DNA of 64,000 nucleotides, taken from positions 30,179,784 through 30,243,783 of the forward strand of contig JAQMRL010000010.1 in NCBI GenBank assembly GCA_035578175.1. The letters are read 5' to 3'. This DNA comes from Catonia carolina (taxonomy: Eukaryota > Arthropoda > Insecta > Hemiptera > Achilidae). Position 1 is the stretch's first letter. The number at the start of each line of letters is the position of its first letter. This document shows positions 42,484 to 54,200 of the stretch, piece after piece. The notes under the pieces were generated by a model. That model saw nothing but the letters and a program-made list of their open reading frames with translations, did no database searches and was not told the origin of the DNA. Both the position numbers and the translations under genes were made by a program.

Positions 42484-43512
42484 CGGAAAATGTAAATCAA
42501 CCTCTGTAGAACTTAAAAATACGGAAAATCACTAATTGACACTCAACTAATCTCTGTGGAAACAAATGCTTGAAATAAAAGTTGTAGACTTTTTAATTTC
42601 CTATAACTTTAATTATATATGTTTTTGCCGTGAAATGGCATCCTAAGGTCGCAATATTAAAAAATCTCAATTTTTAACAATTTCGATTGAAAAACTTCAG
42701 AAAATTACTACTAGTCTCTAAACTAATCTGTATAGAAGAAACTGCTTGAAATAAAAGTTTTAGGGTTCTTATTTTTCTAAAACTTTGATTATATACTTAT
42801 TTTCTCTAAAATTCATAATACGGCTGCAAACTTAAAACTATTTTTTCCTATTAGAGCACAGGCGTCCCCAAAAATTTCAGCAGATATGGCGCTTACACTA
42901 TCTTGTAGAGCATAACATTTGTTTTTTTGTTAGCTTTCATTTGTTATCGGGAACTGTGCTTTATTGACAAGTATCCAATTTGATCGCTGTATTTTTGAAG
43001 TGGATTAGGCATGAGTTTGAACAGGGACCGCCCGTAGAGTTTGTTCATGGATGGCTGTCAGCTGGTCACCATACAAAGTTGCTTGCCCAACCGGTGTTAC
43101 TTAACAAATAATTGCGACTTTCTACCAGATGACTGATTGGGCTGGTCCGGAGGCCAGTATAAAAAGTTTGTAAATAAGGTAATTTTTAAAAAAAATTCTA
43201 GGAGCCATTTTTTTAAAAAAAATCGCAAAAACGAGAAAAATCGCACGAATAATCTGCTACTTCCTGTTGATTAATTTTGATGAAAATGTTCGTGTCGAGT
43301 CCGCTAGTGGTACTATCTAATTTAAGTTCCAAGTTTCAACTTCGTAATATATTCCATTTTGAAATATTTTGTTCACACACAGATCAATCGCTAAAAAACA
43401 TGTCTTTTGGGTTCAGCGGGCCTAAAAACGAGTAGGCCAGTGATAAATCAATTTCGAAAAATCGACATGAAAAAAATCCTTTCCTATATATTCATATAGG
43501 GCTACAAAAAGT
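42484..43512 (-). mobile_element. H1 element, copy 5, with internal insertion
   Basis: Minus-orientation H1 body from the variable 3' region to the 5' end (about 43512). The 3' hairpin is missing; T7 abuts instead. A block at about 42921-43164 (GTTAGCTTTCATTTGTTATC to GGCCAGTATAAAAA) is absent from other copies and resembles 15.785-15.90 kb. The GT tract is reduced to a few CA pairs at 43374. Confidence 0.75.
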
Positions 43513-43817
43513 AAAAATACTTCCACTGATGGAAACTTCAGAGCTTCTCGAATAACATAGGCTACCATAGAATTACCTAATTTTTAAATTTTGAAAAGAT
43601 TCTATTAGTACAATGGAGTTACTTTTTGAAGTTACCTTATTTGCATCAAAAACCCAAAACTATTTAGCAAGAATTTCGAATAAATGGTGTCTGAATTAGT
43701 GAGAGTTTACAGTAGCTACATTTAATAACCAGCAACTCATAGCTCGCTGTGCTTCACGACTTTTCATGAAAATAATCAAATTAAAATTTAATTTAAAATA
43801 TCTTTATTAGAAATTAA
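43513..43817. other. Unannotated A+T-rich stretch
   Basis: No feature recognised. Confidence 0.5.
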
Positions 43818-44160
43818 TGAACAATAACAAACACAAAGTTTAAAAAATGTATGTTTAATTAAATCAACACATACGAAAAATATAACAGAAAATGCAATAT
43901 CTTTTTAATTAACGTTCTTCGTAAACACAAAACATTTTAGCCTAATTGCTGAATCTTTTATTTCAATATCCATACCTTACAAATGGTTTTCAAAATGATT
44001 TCCTTGATCATTTGTGCACAATCTAGCGCGTTTAATGAAACCACGTGTAGCCTTTCTGATACCATCTCGGTTGTTCTTAAGTAAATTTTCTGTCTTATTT
44101 TTCGTATGTGTTGATTTAATTAAACATAATTTTTTTAAACTTTGTGTTTGTTTATTACCA
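43818..44160. mobile_element. Inverted repeat (about 72 bp arms) around a transposase C-terminal remnant
   Basis: The left arm at about 43818-43890 (AAACACAAAGTTTAAAAAAT; TTAATTAAATCAACACATACG) is inverted at about 44085-44160. The interior includes a minus-strand frame at 43977-44098. Confidence 0.7.
43977..44098 (-). pseudogene. Probable transposase C-terminus
   Basis: The frame NNRDGIRKATRGFIKRARLC continues to QGNHFENHL and a TAA. An R.CI...G.HFEHLL ending is common at the C-terminus of insect Tc1/mariner-like (ITm) transposases. Too short to classify further. Confidence 0.45.
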
Positions 44161-44279
44161 ACCTATTTTACATAATTCTCTTTAGAATTAAAATCTCTAC
44201 AAGTTTTGCTAAATAAATTTACACATTTATTAGCCATTTAACACAGTTATTGTTCTTCAAACCTAAAGAAACGTATTTT

Positions 44280-44600
44280 TATGCACAGATTTGTCAGTTT
44301 TTCATTAGATATTACGAAAGCTACTGGAGATATGGTTCTGGAACTTATTTTATTCAATTTTTCGGGTCGAAATACATAAGAAACCATCAAGTTTACTCAT
44401 AAAATTGGGTTCCTAGGATGACTTTATTTAGGCGTATGTTCTGAACCCAGGGCGAAATCTTTCGCTAGCCGTAACTCGCTAACGAAGCGTTTCCGGACCC
44501 ATGTTTATATAAACTTTTTTCATTATTTTGATGAGAGGAAACCACCTTAGAAGTTTGTCGGGTTACTCGTGAGACACCCTGTATATTATACCATTCATAT
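44280..44600 (+). mobile_element. T8 repeat, copy 1
   Basis: It shares CATCAAGTT.ACTC.TAA.ATT, GATGACTTTATTT-like and CGTTTCCGGACCCATGTTTAT with 61.31-61.76 kb. It ends GAGACACCCTGTATA, resembling a DNA-element terminus (ACAGGGTGTCTC inverted) with TA flanks. Confidence 0.6.
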
Positions 44601-45116
44601 CGTACCCAGATCTTGAACGAATCTAGATTTAGGTGTTACAATACTTTATATGAAAACCATACAATGCGGTCATAAAATATCATGCATAAAATTTTATACA
44701 AACAATTAAACTAAAGTAATATTAAGTAAAATTATTTCTGTATCTATTTACATACATTTCAATTAGTATTTAAATGAATAATACGAAGATCACACTAGGT
44801 TTTGTGGTTGGAATATAAACTATTAAATTTTTTAATAAAAAAGTGACATCGTGGTTGTACCTTCTATTTATTCGCTACATTTTAGAGAACATATGCGAGG
44901 AAATATATCAAATTAAAAAGTGGTATAAAAATAAATTTTCCTCAAAATACCACATATAAAATTCATTCATAAAAGGAATATAGGAGAACATCTTTAAATT
45001 AAATTCTGTCACATTTCTTTTATATCTATCAAAGACATATTCCCTTTAATTTTGACCGAGTTCTTTATAAATTTATATAATATGTGGTATATTTTTATAC
45101 AATATATTAGACTGGT
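44601..45116. other. Unannotated A+T-rich stretch
   Basis: No feature recognised. Confidence 0.5.
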
Positions 45117-45226
45117 GCCCATAATGGGCAGGTGGAGTGTTAAATTAATTGCACTCGATCAGTTGGTTCCAAGACTACAAAAATAGTTCTGTTTCTTATC
45201 ACATAGTCAATTATATGACTGAACTA
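45117..45226 (+). mobile_element. SR1 head fragment
   Basis: CCCATAATGGGCAGGTGGAG through TTCTGTTTCTTATCACATAG is the SR1 head. It is cut off where the next element begins. Confidence 0.8.
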
Positions 45227-45227
45227 A

Positions 45228-45690
45228 AGGGTGTTTTTTTAAAGGTATCGAACTTTAAAATGAAATAAAACACAGAAAATTGAACAATTGACGTGGAATT
45301 GGTTTTATTTTAAAGATAATTATTTGCCATTTTTATTTAAAAATAATTTACGGCATGTGGCCGCCGCGGCTGGCTCGGACGTGGTCCAATCGAGACGTCC
45401 AATTTTTGACCACTTTTTGCAGCATTTGGGGCCGTATATTGGAAATAACGCGGCGAATGTTGCCTTCCAAGTCGTCAATTGCCTGTGGCTTATTGGCATA
45501 GACTAGCGACTTCACATACAGGTCCAGAACGTGAAATTATGCGTTCACCAAACGTTTCCTTCAGTAAATCGATTGTGGCATGCATTCATTGTGTGACATG
45601 TTGCACCATCTTGTTGAAACCACAGCTCTCCAAACTGGCTTGGCCAATTGGCTTGGCCTTTACCTACAATTTTTTTGCAAGTATTTGTTT
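45228..45690 (-). pseudogene. ITm transposase C-terminal remnant with left terminus
   Basis: The left end AGGGTGTTTTTTTAAAGGTA looks like an ITm terminal repeat. The minus strand encodes LWFQQDGATCHTMNACHN, then jumps over the DD spacer to a segment reading KPQAIDDLEGNIRRVI, NIRPQMLQKVVKNWTSRLD and TTSEPAAAAT. These are characteristic of insect DD41D-like transposases. The third acidic residue region is deleted, and no right terminus was found. It abuts an H1 3' end. Confidence 0.75.
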
Positions 45691-45702
45691 CTTAACTCAA
45701 GC

Positions 45703-45846
45703 AGGGGTTGATTTTCATTTAGCATAACTCGCTCATGATTAATATTAGATTATGTTTTTCATTGTTAACTCATGATTAAACATAGTTTATATATTTATAA
45801 TTATTTACATTGATAAGAGAAAGTCATCTGAGTGTTTCACACCAGA
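45703..45846 (+). mobile_element. H1 3' end
   Basis: It reads TTGATTTTCATTTAGC, CATGATTAATATTAGATTATG and GATAAGAGAAAGTCATCTGAG, then the terminal motif GTGTTTCACACCAGATTTT. Confidence 0.75.
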
Positions 45847-46028
45847 TTTTAAGTAAACTCAATGGGTTTGAGACGTTCTGTAAATACACAATATAATGTT
45901 AAGGAAGATCTTGAATCTTAGGCACGAATAATTTTAACAGAAAATTAACTAGCGACTTAAATTATCACCAAGATGATAATGTTATTCTTCTTGTAGGTGA
46001 ACTAAAATCATTAAATTAATAAGTTATG

Positions 46029-46061
<33 letters not shown>

Positions 46062-46506
46062 TTAGTGTAAGTAATATTGGCTGAAATCATAAAATATCAC
46101 TATTATGATCATGTATTTCTTATTATGGGAAAATTTATTGGGGTCGTTGTATTAAAAATTCATAATGTATTATACTACACTTGCAGTAATATAACACAAA
46201 ATCCAATAAATTTTCTAGGGAAATGCGTCGAGTGTAAAAAATATGTTTATTACTATATTTTACGATGTATAATGCTATTTATATTACTTTTAACGACATA
46301 CGACCCACGCGAGCTCAACTTTTACACTCGGAAAGAAAAGCCGTTTATCTTATTATTTTATCGCTGAATATAAAAAGGTCTTCTTCAATTTTTTCTGAAA
46401 AATGCATTTATATGACTGAATTAAAATTTCAACTAGAAATTTCGCTTGCACTCCAGGTTGATTAATTTCTTGACTCTTAGGGTAGCAATAATTGTACATA
46501 AAAATA
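45847..46506. other. Unannotated A+T-rich stretch with (TTA)n
   Basis: TTA repeats occur at 46028-46061. The remaining sequence was not recognised. Confidence 0.5.
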
Positions 46507-47098
46507 CTGGGTGATTCATTTAAAAGTAGCCCGCCGCTCGAGTAATTTATAGCTGCTCGAGTAATTTTCATATACTGTATTGGCAGCACTGATCACGATG
46601 TGATCGACTGGGCTTTATAGTACAATTTATATTATTATTTAATTATTATATTATTATAGAGTACAATTTTTTCCAGCAAGATGGTGCAACATGTCACACG
46701 TCTCGCCAGTCCCTATCTCATATCAATCAGGTTTTTCCCGTGCGAGTTGTTAGTAAAGATTTGTGGCCTCCTTGTTCACCCGATTTGAGTATGTGCGATT
46801 TTTTTCTATGGGGTTATTTAAAAGGAACTGTTTACCAAACAAACCCCCGCAGTATACATGAGCTAAAGAATAACATCGTGGCAGACATTCAAGCTATAGA
46901 CGTTTCCGTATTGCGTGGTGTGTGCATTAATAACATTGAACGAGCGCAAAAATGTGTAAGCGTTCAAGAACATATGTCAAGAACAATATGTAAAATTATG
47001 TATTAAGTAATTATATTTATTCATTTACTATTTGAATCCAATTGAGTGCCAAAGGCCGCTGTTAAATGCAGCGGGCTACTTTTAAATGAATCACCCTG
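46507..47098 (+). mobile_element. ITm element, internally deleted, 592 bp
   Basis: GGGTGATTCATTTAAAAGTA through GCCCGC at the left is exactly inverted at the right (ending TCACCCTG, 47098), with TA on each side (46505-46506 and 47099-47100). Only the transposase C-terminal third remains. Confidence 0.92.
46668..47006 (+). pseudogene. DD41D-like transposase C-terminal third
   Basis: The open frame FFQQDGATCHTSRQSLSH continues to PVRVVSKDLWPPCSPDLSMC, DFFLWGYLKGTVYQTNPRS and a TAA at 47004-47006. The Asp of QQD and the Asp of MCD are 38 residues apart, 3 fewer than the group's 41, because the segment before WPP is short. The N-terminus and first catalytic Asp are deleted. Confidence 0.85.
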
Positions 47099-47120
47099 TA
47101 GAAACACAAATAACATGAAA

Positions 47121-47283
47121 ATAACACACACATACACACAGACCAATCGCTAAAAAAATGTTTTTTTGGGTTCAGGGGGTCTGAAAACGTGTAGATCCGG
47201 TGAAAATTCGATTTCGAAAAATCGACATGAAAAGAATACCTTCTTCCCTATATATTCATATATAGAGGTAGACAAGAGAAAGT
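47121..47283 (-). mobile_element. H1 5' end fragment
   Basis: The minus strand runs from ACTTTCTCTTGTCTACCTCT through TCGAATTTTCACCGGATCTA and CCAAAAAAACATTT to a short GT tract, then is truncated. Confidence 0.8.
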
Positions 47284-47288
47284 AAAAA

Positions 47289-47620
47289 TCGCAAGAGCCG
47301 TTTTTGAGAAAATTGCAAGAAAGTAAAAAATTGCACAAATAAAAAAGAGCTAATATTTTCGATTGATCTACTTTAATCAAAATGTTCATGGCGAGTACCC
47401 ACCCTTGTAGTAGTGCCTAATTCATATTTCAAGGTTCAACTTCGTACGGTGTTCTGTTCTTGAGATATTTTGTTTACATACACACACAAACCACTAGCTA
47501 AAAACATGATCTTTAGTTAAGAGGGCCTAAAACCGTGTATTTCCGATGGAAACTCGATTTCAAAAAAATCGACATGAAAACAATACTTCCTTCCCTTTTT
47601 ATATTCATATAGAAAAAGTA
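47289..47620 (-). mobile_element. H1 5' part, adjacent second copy
   Basis: The minus strand starts ACTTTTTCTATATGAATATA, has TCGATTTTTTTGAAATCGAG, GATCATGTTTTTAGCTAGTG and a TG-rich stretch, then AGAACAGAACACCGTACGAA. It is head-to-tail with the previous fragment. Confidence 0.75.
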
Positions 47621-48049
47621 AAAAAAAAAACAAATAGAAGGGTAAACATGAAAAAATGAAATTGAAACCGATAGTTTGTACCTTTGAATAAATGTAAGCC
47701 TAGTGATTTGAAAAATTTTCACCCATTTTCCACGGTAAGGTTTAAAAACTTATAATATTTCTTTTATACCGGGAGGCCCACTTGTCACTTCCCCTTACCT
47801 AAAGTAGGCTGGGACCTCATTTTGTTGTCAGATAAGCAATTAAAAACTAAAAACGTGATTGTTTTCAAGTCCCGGCAACAGTACTTCCCTCAGCAACTCT
47901 TAAGAAGGTTTCTAAGTTAACGTTTCCCTCAAAAAATAAAGTCCTTTAAATCTAGCACTCAAACCTCTTACCGTATCATAAATTAAAGTTCTGCTTGCCG
48001 ATTACCATGTCCATTAATAATTTAACAACAAGCATTTAATTATTTTCTA
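47621..48049. other. Unannotated stretch
   Basis: No feature recognised. Confidence 0.5.
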
Positions 48050-48051
48050 TA

Positions 48052-48909
48052 CGAGGTGTAGCTATTAAATAACGAAACTGACGTTGTAAAAATTTTAATT
48101 TTTATTTTATACATAATCACTTATTGTCACCTTCAATATACACTCCTTCTCTATACCTGCAACGCTCTATGTGAATTTCCCATGGTTGGAAACAGTGCTG
48201 GAAGTCAACTTCTGTCAACTCCTTCAGGACATGTGCCGCTTTCTCTTTTACAGCTTCCACAGACTCAGATCTTGTCCCTTTTAATGCAGATTTCACCTTA
48301 GAGAACAGGTAGAAGTCACATGGTGCAAGATCTGGTGAATAAGGTGGATGTTCTAACACTGATATACTGTACTTCGCTAGAGACCTCTTGACAGATAGCG
48401 CGGAATGAGTTGGCGCATTGTCTGGTGAAGAACCCATGATTTGTCCTTCCACATTTCGGGGCGATTTTTCCTTACTCTTTGACGTAGTTTAAAAGCACCT
48501 CAAGGTAGTAATATTGATTAAATGTTTGACCTTCAGAACCCCAGTAAAGGTACACAATCCCATAGATATAAAAAAAACAATGGCACTTCGTTTCCGGATC
48601 ATAAGTAAAAAACCACGTTTCATCACATGTTATTATCGTTTCCAAAAAATTTGGGTCATATTCAGTCGCGTACAAAGTGTCAGTACAAACATTTTTGCGA
48701 GCTTCATTTCAAACATTTTTGAGGCGCACCTGTCCTGAAGGAGCTGACAGAAGATGACTTCCAGCAGTTTCCAACAATGGAAAATTCGCATGGAGCGTTG
48801 TAAGGATAGAGAAGGAGTGTATATTGAAGGTGACAATAAGTGATTATATGTATAAAATAAAAATAAATTTTTTTACAACGTCAGTCTCGTTACTTAATAG
48901 CCACACTCG
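48052..48909 (-). mobile_element. Snap-back mariner (mar-F), copy 3
   Basis: A TA at 48050-48051 precedes CGAGGTGTAGCTATTAAATA; the right end mirrors it. The right arm (about 48731-48909) is an inverted copy of the left 3' module. The join TTTTTGAGGCGCACCTGTCC corresponds to the junctions of the copies at 35.1 and 38.8 kb. The minus strand encodes a decayed transposase: HPPYSPDLAPCDFYLFSKVK at 48250-48350 and CDETWFFTYDPETK near 48610. A deletion removes part of the QDNAPAH region. Confidence 0.9.
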
Positions 48910-49109
48910 TGTATCTACAAAGACCCTTTTCCAAACTCATTTTTGTTACCTGGCCTAGTTATGGGACGAATTCCTTTATTCGATTCCCGGATCTTAAAAT
49001 TTTAACTCGTTAACACCCACCGTTACAGAATCGTAACCCACGGTATTCGTTAATTAACAAGTTGTTTATGCTAATTTAAATCAACTAAAAAAAATTATTA
49101 TTAAATTAT

Positions 49110-49567
49110 TGATACAAAAAACTATTGAATTATTGCTATCTCGTGCGTGGCCTCCCAACATATCTCCTCCCCTACGGTCTGTATTGCAAAACATTAAGGG
49201 GATCCTCCCTTCAGCCATTCTTTCTACATCCTCCCTCCATCGGTTTCGATATTCTGCAATCTTCCCATTCAGGTTGTAAACCTTCAGTTCCGATCTTATG
49301 TCCTCATTTCTTAGTTGGTCCCTACGACTGCAACCCTTTGTTATTCGCAGGAATCGCATCTCCGCCACCTGTAGTACTCTACCCTCCTGTGACCTGGTAC
49401 TAATTCACGACTCACTTCCATAAAGCAGGACTGGGGCATACATCACTTTGTACAATTTTATCTTAATTTCTTTCCCTGGTTTTCTGAAGAGGGTTCTGCT
49501 AATATTCCCGCACACTTCTTGGAATTTCTCCTCTATGTCCAAATCTTGATCAAATCTGTTATCACAA
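49110..49567 (-). pseudogene. LINE-K-like C-terminal fragment
   Basis: The minus strand reads CDNRFDQDLDIEEKFQEVCG, ISRTLFRKPGKEIKIKLYKV, APVLLYGSES with a TGA in place of the expected Trp, AEMRFLRITKGCSRRDQLRN and EYRNRWREDVERMAEGRIPL. This is the post-reverse-transcriptase region of an RTE/R1-like arthropod LINE (motif LLYGSE.W and EMRFLR...G). A frameshift near the end diverts the Gly-Arg-rich tail. It is 5'-truncated by the neighbouring MITE. Confidence 0.85.
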
Positions 49568-49571
49568 CCTA

Positions 49572-49907
49572 CAGTTTAGCCGTTCTTAGTTTGCTCCTAC
49601 TATCAACAAACAAAAGCCACCTACTACAGGGTGCATGCTAGAGTCCACGACTTTACGGATGTCGTATTCCTATTAAGTTAACTATTTTTTAAATTATAAG
49701 TACTTAAAGTACTAAAAACATCAGTCATGATATGATGTAGGCCTAACAATTTCATTTAGAAAAATACTTTTAAAAGTATTTTGTATTTAAATACTTTTTG
49801 AAGTATTTTGTAGTTACTTTTTAATCAGCATGTACAAATTTTGATATAATGCGCATGCTCAGTGACGTCATTATTTGTTTACATTAGGAGCAAACTAAGA
49901 GAGGCTG
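49572..49907. mobile_element. MITE with about 30 bp inverted repeats
   Basis: CTTAGTTTGCTCCTACTATC near the left end is inverted at the right as TTTACATTAGGAGCAAACTA. CAG-type ends suggest a hAT relation, but no 8 bp target duplication was seen. The interior includes GCGCATGCTCAGTGACGTCA and several AAGTATTTTG/AAAATACTT repeats. Confidence 0.7.
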
Positions 49908-49980
49908 GACTATAAATAATTGCATTGCAATACTTGTTCGAGAACCACTTTATCTTCCATAACTTTAGACCTGGTAAGAT

Positions 49981-50155
49981 TTTTTTTTTTTTTTATTTTT
50001 ATTGAGTGATGATGCCTACATAAGCCTTGGGCTTGTGCGTAGGTAATGATATGTGGTGATTTACAGATGAAAAAAATGCCAGATCTGACCGGGAATCGAA
50101 CCCGGGACCTCCGCATAGTAGCCAGTTGCGCTGACCACTACACCACGGGCCGGCC
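49981..50155 (-). mobile_element. SINE-C copy with well-preserved tRNA-like head
   Basis: The minus strand shows CCCGTGGTGTAGTGGTCAGC (A-box-like) and a perfect T-arm-like CCGGGTTCGATTCCCGG, then CTGGCATTTTTTTCATCTG and an A-rich tail (T run at 49981-49995). The acceptor stem and anticodon arm do not pair properly, so it is not called as a tRNA gene. Confidence 0.8.
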
Positions 50156-50438
50156 TAAATTAGTTTTAAATATACCCTTTATTATTTTTTAATATACCCT
50201 TATTTATAAACATTGCTGGAAGTCAGACATCAATGAATATTAAACTTACTTTAGTTTTTTTTCACTTTTCTTCCAAATTAGTTATTTATTGTTTAAAAAA
50301 ATGAACACATTATAACGAAGGTACATAAATAAAATATTTGAATAGGAAAGTAACTTGGGAGCCACCCAATAATAACCTTTTTATATATATTTTTTTTATA
50401 TCTATTATTCCTGTATAGGCACTTTACTTGTCGAATCT
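50156..50438. other. Unannotated A+T-rich stretch
   Basis: No feature recognised. Confidence 0.5.
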
Positions 50439-50439
50439 A

Positions 50440-51359
50440 CAAGGTGTGGCTATTAAATAACGAGACTGACGTTGTTAAAAATTTTATTTTTATTTTATAC
50501 ATAATCACTTATTGTCACCTTCAATAGACACTTCTTCTCTATTCTTTCAATGCTCCATGCGAATTTTCCATTGTTGGAAACAGTGCTGGAAGTCATCTTA
50601 TGTCAGCTCCTTCAGGAAACGTGCCGCTTTCTCTTTTACAGCTTCCACAGACTCAAATCTTGTCCCTTTTAATGCAGATTTTACCTTAGGGAACAGATAG
50701 AAGATAATAACATGTGATGAAACGTGGTTTTTTACTTATGATCCGCAAAACGAAGCGCCAATCCATGCCCTGGAGGAGCCGAACTTCACCGAGAGCCAAA
50801 AAAGTTCAAATGAGCAAGTCAAAATTTAAAGCAATGATGATTGTTTTTTTTTATATCCATCGGATTGTGTATCTTCACTGGGTTCCTGAAGATCAATCAA
50901 TTAATCAATATTACTACCTTGAGGTACTTTCTAAACTACTCGTATACCAAAGAGTAAGGAAAAACACCCCGAAATTTGAAAGGACAAATTGTGGTTTCTC
51001 CATCAAGACAAAGCGCCAGCTCATTCCGCGTTATCTGTCAAGAGGTTTCCTAGCCAAGTACAGCATCTCAGTATTAGAACATTCACCTTATTCACCAGAT
51101 CTTGCACCATGTGACTTCTACCTGTTTCCTAAGGTGAAATCTGCATTAAAATGGACAACATTTGATTCTGTGGAAGCTGTAAAAGAGAAAGCGGCACGTG
51201 TCCTGAAGGAGCAGAAGATGACTTGCAGCACTGTTTCCAATAATAGGAAATTCGCGTAGAGCGTTGTAGGGATAGAGAAGGAGGGTATATTGAAGGTGAC
51301 AATAAATGATTATGTATAACATTTTTACGTCAGTCTCGTTATTTAATAGCCACACATCG
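50440..51359 (+). mobile_element. Snap-back mariner (mar-F), copy 4, longer arms
   Basis: TA-flanked. The left arm extends to about 50703 (through GGGAACAGATAGAAG), so about 264 bp is inverted relative to the right end. The join to the transposase interior lies at ATAATAACATGTGATGAAAC, a different point from the other three copies. Confidence 0.9.
50704..51308 (+). pseudogene. Mariner transposase, longest open remnant
   Basis: A 182-codon open frame (50714-51259) contains PRAKKVQMSKSKFKAMMIVF, VYLHWVPEDQSINQYYYLEV and HSPYSPDLAPCDFYLFPKV. The expected QDNAPAHSALSV block is shifted out of frame (IKTKRQLIPRYLS), so the second catalytic Asp is lost. The first Asp region (ACATGTGATGAAACGTGG) lies just upstream in a different frame. 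The C-terminus is diverted after ARVLKEQ. Confidence 0.85.
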
Positions 51360-51361
51360 TA

Positions 51362-53659
51362 TTCCACATATTTTGTAACAGTATAACTAAAATTTTAAAA
51401 AGAGCAACAAATGTTAAATTACTTTTAAATTTATTTAGCTCTATATATTTAACATATAGCTTCTCTTACAAAATTGAATTGTTCTGTACTACGAATAAAA
51501 ATAATATTGTACGTGTTAAAACTTAACTAGCATATAGATGTGTCTTTGAATTAATAATTGTGACAATTGCTATTTATGACTTGGTTCAATTTATTTTTAA
51601 CTACATTAATTTTTTATTCGTGTTCTTAATTTAACATTGTTGTATTCTTTTATACAAAGTGGCATACGAATATTCAAAATATAAATGTACACTACAACAT
51701 TCAAATATTGTCTTGTACAAACCATTTTATTCTTCCCTGTTAACCAAAACAGGTTTTTATTATGGACTTAAGTCTTTCTGATATGTTTTTTCTTCATTAC
51801 TTATTATCTAGACAACAAAATTACAATACTTTCTTACATTAACAAAAAAAAGAACAATACGTAATAGAGATAACACAGAAAAACACAAAATAAAACATTC
51901 ATCCATTATAAAATGTTACGATCAAATGAGAATAAAATAAATTTTGAAAGAATTTTAAATTAAATTAAATTTTTGTTATAAAGTTCAAAGGTTAATATTT
52001 GTCAAATTTGCTACTTAAGTTAAAGTAAACACATCGTATTTGTTAAGTCTCGGAAGAATTAAGTCTCTGTTGTAAGTTTATCGTGAAAAAATTCGGATGT
52101 CCGTTTAGTCTTTGTTGGTAAAGTTACTCGTGTCACAAGTTTGCCTTTGGTTTTACGAGGGGCAAACGGGGGAAAACATCAGTGCGCATGTGCGACTGCT
52201 TTAGCGTCAGTTCACCCCCCACAACAATGTAAACTATACTTAGAGGACATCCAGTATATCGCGGAACCTTTTGTAGGTTAACACTGTGCGAATATACTGT
52301 CTGACTAGTTTCGAAATAGGATTTCCTCCATCCGCACTTCATCAGCACCACCTCGCATTACGCACTGTCCCAAAAACATTAGCTCGGATAATCAGTCTAC
52401 TAGTACAGCTCATTACTGCAACAATATTTATATTCATACTTACTATTACTTTATTATTTATTATTATTATTTGCACTTATTTAACCTGTACCTGTTTAAA
52501 TCACAATTATACACTTACACTGTATTTGTTTAATCGAAACGAATTTATCTGAATATTGAACAACCGATCAAACCCAAAACATAATAAAACTGCACTGACT
52601 ACAAAACCAATATTGCACGGTCGTTAACACTGTACAACTGAAGTAAAAGCGTAGTTTATATTAGCTGCTCTCAAGTAAATAAGGAATAATGGTTACTCCA
52701 TTTAATAATTAAATCGTATCAATTATTTAGATTTACAGTCAATATTATAAATTAAGAACTTGCTGTGTTATATATATTATAACTACACTACTTAATGGTA
52801 AACAAAAATAATGGAAACACTAACGACTTTCTGCTGGTGGTCGCATAATCTGTAAAAAATGTTATGGATAACAAGAATCTAGTATAAGTGATATTCATAT
52901 TAATTGCTCATTTGTGTTGTGCGTACCAACGTATTTTAATAGGCACGTAGTGCGAACGGGAATGGAAGAAGTGGGGAAGGGAGGGAATCCTATTTCGATC
53001 GTTGTCAAGCAGTAATTGTTGTTTTTTTTTGTCTTTCAATAACAACTATAACCTATGAACGTACAACCAGCTGATTATTTTATAAAGTATTGCATGTTAA
53101 CGCGCTCTATAATCGATGTGTTCAGTACGAGATGCAAGATACGAGTGAACAACTGCGGCTCTTATACGCATGCGCGCGTAATTTTTATCAAGCTGATACA
53201 TTCGTACAATCTGACAACCCTGACAATTTTTGATTGGTACCTCTTGGAACAACAAAGCTCATCAACCGTGAAAAAGCGTTTATAAACCTAAACTTCAATG
53301 CATTTATTAAATGCTAAATTTTTCACAATTTTTCATCAGTTTAATCAGATTCAGTGGATTTGTAATTATATTAATATGAGTTCCTGTTGTTAGTAAAATT
53401 ATTTCTTACATTTTATTAAATATAATCGTAATGTCACAAATGTGTTAAAAAAAAGTATTATTATGATGATTTAGTTCAACTGATGCCAAAATATTACCTT
53501 AATAGACCCAGTTTTTTTGAAATACAAGCTTCTAAAACAGCAAAATCTAACATGGGCCCTGATAAAGGACGTTTCAAGATTACAGTTTTTATTCAAACCA
53601 ACCGATACGAAATAAATAATATACACTTGACTTCACTTGAAGGAAATTTTTTTTGTTAC
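51362..53659. other. Long unannotated A+T-rich stretch
   Basis: No gene or family recognised. A patch at about 52130-52330 is less A+T-rich and may be an unidentified element end. A patch near 52925-53280 with GCATGCGCGCG is also unassigned. Confidence 0.45.
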
Positions 53660-54200
53660 TTGCAACCTGGAGACTCCAAAGGGAGTATAGGACATGTCAA
53701 GATAAAATTGATGAACTGAAAGTTTATCACCAATATGATAAATTTATTACTTACCACCAAAATTTGTTTTTGCTACTGCTTACTTCAGTAGGCTTGTCAT
53801 GAACCCTATTGAATTAAATACCACACACAATAAATAATAAAAATAAATCAAACACAATGATAAATTCATCACTTACCAATAATTTCCCCCTACCACTGCT
53901 TAACTCAGCAGGCTTGTCATGAACCCCTTTGTATCAAATTGTACACAATATTTGTTTAATTAAAGTTAAATACCAAAACTATTTAGAAAGGAATTCGTGC
54001 ACACTGTAAAATGTTCATCAATCAAATATTGTTTTAGCTTTTTTTTAAAATGACTTAAATTGTCACAACTTTTTAAACCTCGAGGCAATTTATTGATGTA
54101 TTTTCTACCTGCATAAGTTGGTTTTTGTTCAAACAATTTAGTGTTGTGATTAGCAACATAATAATCGATTCTGTTTCTAAATAAATACAATTGTTTGAAT
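53660..54200 (-). pseudogene. LINE-J C-terminus and 3' UTR
   Basis: The minus strand reads NYYVANHNTKLFEQKPTYAG, RKYINKLPRGLKSCDNLSHF and KKKLKQYLID, then a 3' UTR with two diverged copies of a roughly 110 bp segment (CTACTGCTTACTTCAGTAGG; CCACTGCTTAACTCAGCAGG). It ends TGGAGTCTCCAGGTTGCAAG. The 5' part is missing. Confidence 0.8.

Noticed and set aside
50085..50155. tRNA gene
   Set aside because: The A and B boxes are excellent, but the acceptor and anticodon stems do not pair and the flanks continue as a SINE shared with 2515-2656.
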